This document shows positions 15,063 to 20,680 of a stretch of 20,680 bases of DNA, in pieces. The notes below the pieces were generated by a model. That model was not told where the DNA came from. It saw only the letters and a list, made by a program, of their open reading frames with translations, and did not search any database. Every line of letters begins with the position of its first letter. Within the stretch, counting starts at the first letter, position 1. The position numbers and the translations under genes were made by a program. Source of the stretch: Eggerthellaceae bacterium (GTDB taxonomy: Bacteria; Actinomycetota; Coriobacteriia; Coriobacteriales; Eggerthellaceae); contig CAADXT010000054.1 in assembly GCA_900753095.1 (NCBI GenBank), positions 1 through 20,680 on the forward strand. Direction: 5' to 3'.

Positions 15063-15160
15063 GCTCGGGAATCTGCCATTCGAGAACAAGCTATTACGGC
15101 AAGTCGCTTACCCACGATGCTCGCTTCTTGCACCTCACGTCAGCCAATGCGAGACGCAAC

Positions 15161-15180
15161 ATCCGGCTGCGCCGGATTTA
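15161..15180 (+). terminator. Possible weak plus-strand terminator
   Basis: ATCCGGC (15161-15167) pairs with GCCGGAT (15171-15177), loop TGC, followed by TTTAATC on the plus strand. The stem is strong but the T-tract is poor, and it is 280 bases past the nuclease, so the assignment is tentative. Confidence 0.3.
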
Positions 15181-15265
15181 ATCGCTAGGATGTAGCTATA
15201 CGGCCCGGCGACAAGGTGGCAACAGATATCCTTTCACGAGCGATACCTTTGCTATTTGGTCAGAG

Positions 15266-17077
15266 CTACAGGCTCTCGTAGTAGCCACGTATCTTCCTAG
15301 CCATAAGGGTGCGCCTCTGGGCAAGAAAATCCCCGTAATCGTCCGCGTCCATATCGAAGACCCCTTCGGGAATGCAATTCGCCCCAAGGTTAGCCAGGAG
15401 CCTAGACTCGTCGGAGATGTCGCCAAAATACTTCTGCCCTGAGGCAATGGCCTCTCGCGCTAGCGTGAAGTACTCGCCAGGACGCATTTCGCCAATCGCT
15501 ATGTTTATGCGCTTCTCAAGATAGGCGTAATTCGCGATTTGATTATACAGGCGCTGCGGAGCGTCGATTGTCTTTTTCAGGTAAGCCTTCGGGAAGATGT
15601 GATGGATGTCGCCGACATTACCAATGACATCGGCCACCTTGAACCCGTTTGTGAATAGGGTATTGTCGGCTGAACGAACCTGCGAGGCCACGTAGACCAT
15701 CCATGCGCCAGTACGCACTGAAGTCGTAACGAGGTTCTGTGGCAAGGTGACCTCCCAGAAATTGTCGGAAAGCTGAGATGCAGTAACCTCATTGTAGAAC
15801 GGGATGAATCCTTGTTCGGATATACGACGCATGTCGCGATCCATAATAGATTCCGACGATCCGGAATAGCGCCCTGTGAGGACAGACATCACGTACCAAC
15901 GCTGCACCCAGCGCTTGACATCGGTCGAAGGCACAGAGGCATCTTCTCGCAGGGTAAGATACAGGTTGTAAGCAAAATTGACCGCGCCCTTGGATCCGAT
16001 AATCGATGAAGACACGAACCCCGCCGATCGAAGAGCAGCAGTAAAGTCCTGGAAGTTGCTCTTGCGCATGAACTTAATCACGCCGTCGTGCAGTTTGGCG
16101 AAGGACGCGTCCGCTATCTCGCCTTTGAAATCGCGGGCCTCAAAATCACGACCGGAAAGAAGAGACACCAAGTCGGCAAGCTTACCTCGGCCGAACATAT
16201 GCATGAACGCGACACGCAGGACATCGTTGTAATCAGGGTCGTAGATGTCGTCCTTGTCGTCCTTGAGCCATTCGCACTTGTCTGCGTACTCAGACGCCAT
16301 GAACTCTGCATCGTTCTGGCTGATAGTGGCCCAAAACTCAGGCTTTACAGCCAAATGACAATAATAGTCAATGGCCTTGCGCAGCATATTGCCGCCATGT
16401 ACCTCATCTGCAGCAATTTTAGACATCGCGAAGTCAGCTTGAGACAAAACGGCGCCTTTGGAATTGATGCGGATGAAGATATCTGTAACCTCGTCGATGC
16501 TGCATTCAGCAGCCACGACAATGCACCCGAGTTGACGCGTTGCTATCGCCTTGAGGTCAGTGATCCTTGAGTTCACGACCTTGGGGTCGCAGCCGGGGTT
16601 CGCTTCCATGTACCCGTTGACGAATGTCCAAGAGTCGAAATCAGGGGCAAAGAACTCAGCGATATCCGATATCCAGCGCGAATCCCTATCGATCACTGGC
16701 GTAAGCACAGCGAAGGGGGTGTCCTCGCCTTTGTAAAGAGGGTTGAAGGCAATCTTCACGCGCTTCAACTCGTAATCTTCATTAAGCACAGCCTTGCCCG
16801 TGAGCGCAGCGGTGAGCGCCGTCACGCGCTGCTGGCCGTCGATAAGCACCGTCTTGCCCTCTGCGACGCCGCCACCTTTGATCTTCACGTCGGGATTCTT
16901 CCACGTAATCAAATAGCCGGTCGGGTACCCATGGTAAAGAGAGTCGACCAAATCACGAACCTTGGTACCATCCCACACGAAAGGTCGCTGAATTTCGGGA
17001 ATCGCGATGTCACCGGATTCTATAAGTCCGAGGATGCTTTGCACTGAATAAGTGGTAACGCTGTAGCAATCTTTCAT
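15266..17077 (-). CDS. DUF262 (GmrSD-type) protein with C-terminal HNH-like nuclease motif
   Basis: A 603-residue cytoplasmic protein. The N-terminal DUF262 region (about 10-230) shows IPEIQRPFVW at 26-35, the DSLYHGYPTGYLITWK block at 45-60, the signature DGQQR at 80-84, and IFIRINSKGAVLSQADFAMS near 200-220. The C-terminal region carries DIHHIFPKAYL (about 490-500) followed by NQIANYAYLEKRIN (about 512-525), the HNH-like arrangement of DUF1524. DUF262 plus DUF1524 is the layout of modification-dependent or phosphorothioate-sensing defence nucleases (GmrSD, SspE, BrxU groups), where DGQQR takes part in nucleotide binding or hydrolysis. A phage-defence role is therefore likely but inferred. 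No methylase or other defence gene adjoins it. The ATG has AGGG seven bases upstream. The gene appears less GC-rich than its neighbours (by eye) and lies between two 58-nt repeats. Confidence 0.9.
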   Translation of the reverse strand: MKDCYSVTTYSVQSILGLIESGDIAIPEIQRPFVWDGTKVRDLVDSLYHGYPTGYLITWKNPDVKIKGGGVAEGKTVLIDGQQRVTALTAALTGKAVLNEDYELKRVKIAFNPLYKGEDTPFAVLTPVIDRDSRWISDIAEFFAPDFDSWTFVNGYMEANPGCDPKVVNSRITDLKAIATRQLGCIVVAAECSIDEVTDIFIRINSKGAVLSQADFAMSKIAADEVHGGNMLRKAIDYYCHLAVKPEFWATISQNDAEFMASEYADKCEWLKDDKDDIYDPDYNDVLRVAFMHMFGRGKLADLVSLLSGRDFEARDFKGEIADASFAKLHDGVIKFMRKSNFQDFTAALRSAGFVSSSIIGSKGAVNFAYNLYLTLREDASVPSTDVKRWVQRWYVMSVLTGRYSGSSESIMDRDMRRISEQGFIPFYNEVTASQLSDNFWEVTLPQNLVTTSVRTGAWMVYVASQVRSADNTLFTNGFKVADVIGNVGDIHHIFPKAYLKKTIDAPQRLYNQIANYAYLEKRINIAIGEMRPGEYFTLAREAIASGQKYFGDISDESRLLANLGANCIPEGVFDMDADDYGDFLAQRRTLMARKIRGYYESL

Positions 17078-17350
17078 ATTCGACCCTAGAAACTGGAACT
17101 AAACGAACGAAGCCATTTTACTTCCTATGAGCAAATTCCCGCTGAGACGGGTTCTGCGACTCCCCTACGAGAAGAAGGCAGGCGCCAAAGGGCTTGATGA
17201 GCGATGAACGAATGACGGGAGAAATGCCGTTCGGGGGAGCTGCCCGAAAAGTTGGCTTAGGCGGTATTTTGCTTAAATGCAGTCAATTTAAGCAAGCCCG
17301 ACCAAGCCATTCAGCTCAAATTCGGCTCCAAGGCGTTTTAGGCAAAGTAA
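17078..17350. other. Gene-free region between DUF262/HNH gene and tRNA terminator
   Basis: No gene is supported. It should hold the DUF262/HNH promoter, but no convincing -35/-10 pair is seen (TAAAAT near 17110 on the minus strand lacks a -35). The second 58-nt repeat lies at 17272-17329, and a small hairpin TTCGGG/CCCGAA at 17230-17248. Confidence 0.5.
17272..17329. repeat. 58-nt hairpin-headed direct repeat, copy 2
   Basis: Begins CTTAAA (17272-17277) pairing with TTTAAG (17287-17292); one extra pair on each side makes an 8-bp stem (GCTTAAAT with ATTTAAGC). It is the same orientation and length as copy 1. The third stem position is T:A here and G:C in copy 1, so the pair is kept by a double change. 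The rest differs from copy 1 only at 17300. Confidence 0.8.
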
Positions 17351-17390
17351 GAAAAACGAAAACAGGCCAGAGGAATTAGCCTCTGGCCTG
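17351..17390 (-). terminator. Intrinsic terminator of the initiator tRNA gene
   Basis: CAGGCCAGAGG (17363-17373) pairs perfectly with CCTCTGGCCTG (17380-17390) around a 6-base loop. On the minus strand it is followed by TTTTCGTTTTTC. It begins 10 bases after the tRNA 3' end. Confidence 0.92.
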
Positions 17391-17400
17391 CGAAAATGCT

Positions 17401-17477
17401 TGGTCGCGGGGGCTGGATTTGAACCAACGACCTCCGGGTTATGAGCCCGGCGAGCTACCAGACTGCTCCACCCCGCA
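17401..17477 (-). tRNA. Initiator tRNA-fMet (anticodon CAT)
   Basis: A 77-base cloverleaf with encoded CCA end. The anticodon loop CTCATAA sits on a stem containing three consecutive G:C pairs (GGG/CCC), and the D-stem is GAGC/GCTC with the A11:U24 pair; both are initiator hallmarks. The T-loop is TTCAAAT. The first position is U1 opposite G72, a weak pair, where most bacterial initiators have an unpaired C1-A72. Initiators need a weak or absent 1-72 pair, so the identity still holds. Confidence 0.95.
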
Positions 17478-17505
17478 CAATCAATCGCTCTGTGCGACTT
17501 GATTA

Positions 17506-17534
17506 AGTATAGGGAGCTACCGTGTTTAACGCAA
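17506..17534 (-). promoter_or_regulatory. Promoter of the initiator tRNA gene
   Basis: On the minus strand TTGCGT (17534-17529) is followed after exactly 17 bases by TATACT (17511-17506). Transcription would start about 20 bases before the mature tRNA 5' end. This is the best -35/-10 pair in the window. Confidence 0.8.
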
Positions 17535-17666
17535 TTGAAATAGTATCCTCTTCAAATTTTCGACACATTTAACGATTCGATAAGTTGCCAACCCCTCCGG
17601 GCAAACGGCTGCTGGGCCCCTCGGCCCAACCGAAGCCAAAGGGAAAGGTTCGCATCAAAACGATGG

Positions 17667-17695
17667 ATGGGCCGCCGGAAATCCCGGCGGCCCAT
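17667..17695 (-). terminator. Likely terminator or 3' hairpin of the pilin transcript
   Basis: ATGGGCCGCCGG (17667-17678) pairs with CCGGCGGCCCAT (17684-17695), loop 5 bases, a very stable stem. The minus-strand tail is CCATCGTTTTG, so the T-run starts six bases late. It is better supported as a 3' stabilising hairpin than as a textbook terminator. Confidence 0.5.
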
Positions 17696-17818
17696 TGCTT
17701 GCGGCTTATGCTCCGAATCTCTTGCTTTCTGCCAACTACGCGCCTTCGAAACGTCGTCGTCCAAAAAGAACCGATCTTTTTGGCTGCTCCGGACGCGCTT
17801 TTTTCCGAACGCCCTTCG

Positions 17819-20680
17819 CTATTTCTTGCGGTTACGTCCCTTCCCGCCGGCAAGAGCCGCAATAGCTATCGCCAGGCCAGCCACAGCAGCAAGGACGGCC
17901 GCCAACGCCAAGGTCGCATCGCCCGTCTTCACTACCGCAGAACCGGAGCTCGAATCAGAATCGCCGCCCGTGATGAACGAAAGCGGGCCCTCGGGCTTTT
18001 GGTAGGTGTTGGTGAACACCGGCGCTGCACCCTGCTCGTAGGAAACGGCAGCCGTTAGGTTGCCCTGGCCGTCGTCTTCCACAACAACCGTTACTGGGTA
18101 GGTGGTTTCATCGTACGTTACGCCCGCTTCGCTGCCCTTTTCCTCGGCAACGGTGTAATGGTAGGTACCCTGTTCGACGAACTTGAGCTCGCCGAATGCC
18201 ACATTGCCGTTGGCATCGTTCTTCGCGGTCATCTTCGAGCCGTCTTCGCCCGTAAGCACGAAGGTGAACTCGTCTGCTTCAAGGCTTTTGCCCTTCAAGA
18301 TCTTTGCCGCGCCCAGGGTTGCCGAAGTTGGCGCGGGGCTGTACACGTTGCTGAACGTTGCCGCAGCGACACCGCCGTCGAGCTTGTGGGCAACGCTTAG
18401 CACGCCATCGCCGTTGTCGGTAACCGTGGTGGTTACGTTGTACACGGTGCCATCGTAGGTTACGCCTGCTTGCTGAGTTCCTGCGTCCACTTCGCGCAGG
18501 GTGTAATTATGCGTGCCAGGCTTGCTGTAGCTGATTGCGCCAAGCACCACATTCCCCTCAGCATCGTTGGAGCCCGTTGCTACCACGTTGCCGGCCTCAA
18601 TCAGCTCAAAGCTAAATTCGCCAGCCGCAAGATCGCGGCCTGTAAGCTGTTTGGTTACCGCAATCTGGTCGGTGACGCTAGAGCTTACCGGCTCCACCGA
18701 GTACGTGTTCGTGAATGCGAAAGCGGGCTTTGAGGCGTCGGCGGGATCAACGCGCGCAACCGTGAGCTTGCCGTTGCCATCGTCGGTTACCTTGAATCTT
18801 ACCGTCTTCGTTGCATCAGGGTCGTTGGTTACGCCAGGAGCAGAACCGCTCTCGATAATTTTGTAGGTAAACACGTGCGAACGAGGGGTGCCGGCCTGCG
18901 CTGCAGGCTCACTTGCCTTAGCGGTAGAGCCGCCATTTTGCGCAGCAGCCCCAGCGGCTCCGTTGCTCGCTGCAGCAACCTGGGCAGACGCGCCATCGGT
19001 TGCAACAGCTGCGGAGTTGTTTTTCGCGGCATTTGCAGCAGGCTTTTCAGCGGATTGCGTTACCGGCTTGCTCTGCTCAAGCGCCTTGTTCAGGCTGTCG
19101 AGCGTGAACGTGATGGTGCCGAAATCAACCTTGCCGGCCGCATCGTTCTTCGCCAGGGTACGCTCAGGCATAGGCGCGCCGTCTTCACCGGTTACCGTGA
19201 AGGTGAACTTGCCAGTGATGTCCGCAGGCTTAAGGCCCTGTTCCGCTTCAAGCATCTTCACGCCGGAAAGGCCAACGGAAACCGCATCGGCGTTGTACGC
19301 ATTTTCGAACTTCAGGCCGTCACCCAGGTTCGGCGTTGCAGCAAGCGTGCCGTCGCCGTTATCGACAACCGTAACCGTAAACGCAATCGGCTGCGTCTGC
19401 GCGGTCACACCAACAGCCGCCAAGCCGTCGGTCTTCTCGTACGCCGCATATCGAACGGTCCAGCTACCATCGGAATTCTTCGTGGCCTTGCCATCCTTAA
19501 CCAACTGGGCAAGCAGCTCGGTACTGTAGCTCAGCTTGCTAAACGCAATGGAGCCATCGGCGGCGTTCTGCGCCGTAAGCAAATCGTCACCGCCGGCAGC
19601 GTACTTCACCGCAAAGGTGAACTCACCCTCTGCAAGGTTGCGGCCGCTCAGTGCCTTCGTGCCTGCGATACCCTCCGTAAGGCCACCTTCTGCCTTGTAG
19701 GAGTTCACGAACGGAACGGTTGCCACAGCTGCTTCATCGGAACCATAGGTGAACGTCTTGGTGCCTTCAGGGCCGCCCGATACCGTAGTGGTTACCACGA
19801 GTTTGGCGGCGGACGGGTTGTCCGCAACCGTTATGGCTACCGTGCGCTCGGCAGTATCGTAGGTATAGCCATTGGGAGCGGCGCCCTGCTCAGCCACCTT
19901 ATAGGTGTATGTTTTGCCCACGTCGTTCTGGCGGAACACCACGTCGCCATCCAGCACCTGCTTGGCAACCTGCACGCCGTCGGCAGAGGCCGGCATGGAA
20001 ATGATCTTGCCACCTGTGGGCAGGTTAAGCGCATCCGCTGACGCTTCGTCGGCAGGCGTTACCTTGATTTCGAACTGGCCATTTGTCATGTCGCGGCCGT
20101 TCAGCGTCTTCGCCACGTTCAAACCACCCGCAGCCGTGTAGCTGATTTCGGCGTTGTAGCGGTTCACGAACGTACCGTTTTCCGTGGTAGCAGAAGCCGT
20201 GAGCTTGCCATTGTCGACCACTGTCACTTTGATGATGGCTTTATTGGCTGCGTAATCAATGCCTGGAATGGTTCCGGCAACTTCCGATACTTCGTACTCG
20301 AAGGTCTTGGAGCCCGCACCATTCAGGTCGTCGCTGGTGAATTTGATGGTGCCGAAGCCGAAGCTGCTGGCGTTACCTTTGTTCACCGTTGCCTCGCTCA
20401 CCACATTGCCATTTGCATCCGTTGGCATAGGAGCGCCTTCGGTAATCGCCTTGATGCTGAACTCGAACGAATCGTCCTCAAGCCAATTGCGACCTTCCAG
20501 CATCTTCTTCAACTGGGCGTTTGCTGTGTCGAATTCGCCGTTTGACGCATGGTACTGGTTCACGAACGATGCAACCTGCGTCTGCTGGGATTCGCCGGAA
20601 ACCGCTGCGCCCGCATCGTCTTTGAGCTTCTTCATCTCAGAGTTAACGGTGAGCGTGCCGTTGTGATCGTTATCGGCTAA
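17819..20680 (-). CDS. Large pilin-like surface protein with FctA/Spy0128-type repeats (5' end outside window)
   Basis: About 953 residues are visible; the frame is open to the window edge, so the true start lies upstream. The protein is a chain of FctA/Spy0128-like pilin domains, each of about 110-200 residues ending in F-x-N-x-Y: FVNQY, FVNRY, FVNSY, FENAY, FTNTY, FSNVY and FTNTY. Six full domains and the end of a seventh are seen. Most carry, near the start, a Lys before a K-x-L-x-G-R or similar block, and a Glu after a Y-x-V/I strand (VAEQ, IIESG, LREVD). This is the Lys-Asn isopeptide arrangement of this family, giving proteolytic stability. The C-terminus has VVKTGD, a hydrophobic helix and RNRKK, a cell-wall sorting signal without proline. 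The fourth domain has a long Ala/Ser/Asn-rich insertion (18881-19081). A role in adhesion or pilus building is inferred from the family. Confidence 0.9.
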   Translation of the reverse strand, partial: LADNDHNGTLTVNSEMKKLKDDAGAAVSGESQQTQVASFVNQYHASNGEFDTANAQLKKMLEGRNWLEDDSFEFSIKAITEGAPMPTDANGNVVSEATVNKGNASSFGFGTIKFTSDDLNGAGSKTFEYEVSEVAGTIPGIDYAANKAIIKVTVVDNGKLTASATTENGTFVNRYNAEISYTAAGGLNVAKTLNGRDMTNGQFEIKVTPADEASADALNLPTGGKIISMPASADGVQVAKQVLDGDVVFRQNDVGKTYTYKVAEQGAAPNGYTYDTAERTVAITVADNPSAAKLVVTTTVSGGPEGTKTFTYGSDEAAVATVPFVNSYKAEGGLTEGIAGTKALSGRNLAEGEFTFAVKYAAGGDDLLTAQNAADGSIAFSKLSYSTELLAQLVKDGKATKNSDGSWTVRYAAYEKTDGLAAVGVTAQTQPIAFTVTVVDNGDGTLAATPNLGDGLKFENAYNADAVSVGLSGVKMLEAEQGLKPADITGKFTFTVTGEDGAPMPERTLAKNDAAGKVDFGTITFTLDSLNKALEQSKPVTQSAEKPAANAAKNNSAAVATDGASAQVAAASNGAAGAAAQNGGSTAKASEPAAQAGTPRSHVFTYKIIESGSAPGVTNDPDATKTVRFKVTDDGNGKLTVARVDPADASKPAFAFTNTYSVEPVSSSVTDQIAVTKQLTGRDLAAGEFSFELIEAGNVVATGSNDAEGNVVLGAISYSKPGTHNYTLREVDAGTQQAGVTYDGTVYNVTTTVTDNGDGVLSVAHKLDGGVAAATFSNVYSPAPTSATLGAAKILKGKSLEADEFTFVLTGEDGSKMTAKNDANGNVAFGELKFVEQGTYHYTVAEEKGSEAGVTYDETTYPVTVVVEDDGQGNLTAAVSYEQGAAPVFTNTYQKPEGPLSFITGGDSDSSSGSAVVKTGDATLALAAVLAAVAGLAIAIAALAGGKGRNRKK

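Larger units (their letters stand above)
14881..15265. other. Gene-free region between nuclease and DUF262/HNH gene
   Basis: No supported gene. The nuclease frame stays open after 14880 for 28 further codons to a TAG at 14965, without recognisable motifs. The first copy of the 58-nt hairpin repeat lies at 15005-15062. A GC-rich hairpin, ATCCGGC-TGC-GCCGGAT, lies at 15161-15177. Confidence 0.5.
17478..17818. other. Gene-free region between tRNA and pilin gene, with hairpins
   Basis: No gene is supported. It contains the tRNA promoter and a 12-bp GC-rich hairpin at 17667-17695, about 125 bases after the pilin stop. A second, AT-rich hairpin, CCAAAAAG/CTTTTTGG, lies at 17761-17783. Confidence 0.5.

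Noticed and set aside
17401..17477. The initiator tRNA as integration site for the DUF262/HNH segment
   Set aside because: No second copy of the tRNA 3' end is seen at the far side of the segment, and the 58-nt repeats are not tRNA sequence.
18875..20041. Long plus-strand frame opposite the pilin gene
   Set aside because: It is Arg/Leu-rich shadow sequence opposite a clearly repeated FctA-type protein.

Overview
The window looks like a GC-rich actinobacterial chromosome, most likely class Coriobacteriia (Eggerthella/Slackia-like anaerobes). This is inferred, not shown by rRNA. The support is an anaerobic indolepyruvate:ferredoxin oxidoreductase gene, an LpdD-like protein, and gram-positive-type surface proteins with KTGD sorting signals. 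Nearly every gene is on the minus strand; the only convincing plus-strand gene is a secreted nuclease.

Right-to-left on the minus strand, region by region. (1) 1-688: purE followed closely by the start of iorA. (2) 689-1051: a gene-free stretch holding a perfect 25-bp inverted repeat, possibly a MITE-like element. (3) 1052-2276: an LpdD-like protein and a HAD phosphatase, each bounded by hairpins. (4) 2596-4693: a LytS/LytTR-type two-component pair. (5) 4812-7015: a family 2-like glycosyltransferase and a TSUP transporter. (6) 7130-10235: a translationally coupled trio of TrkH potassium transporter, OB-fold-like exported protein and RsgA GTPase. (7) 10336-13591: a tiny membrane protein, three exported or surface proteins and a four-helix membrane protein. 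(8) 13858-14880 (plus): a lipoprotein nuclease whose reading frame is cut by an in-frame amber codon before a recognisable Cys/His tail. (9) 15005-17329: a DUF262/HNH restriction-like gene flanked by two directly repeated 58-nt elements. (10) 17401-17534: initiator tRNA with a clear promoter and terminator. (11) 17819-20680: a very large pilin-like surface protein of FctA/Spy0128-type repeats, cut by the window edge.

The most interesting signals are the two 58-nt repeats around the DUF262/HNH gene, which keep a hairpin through a compensatory base change; the 25-bp inverted-repeat element upstream of purE; the amber-interrupted nuclease; and a shared non-canonical sorting signal (hydrophobic-hydrophobic-KTGD, no proline) in two unrelated surface proteins. 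A candidate defence cassette is present (single DUF262/HNH protein between repeats), but its function and mobility are inference.
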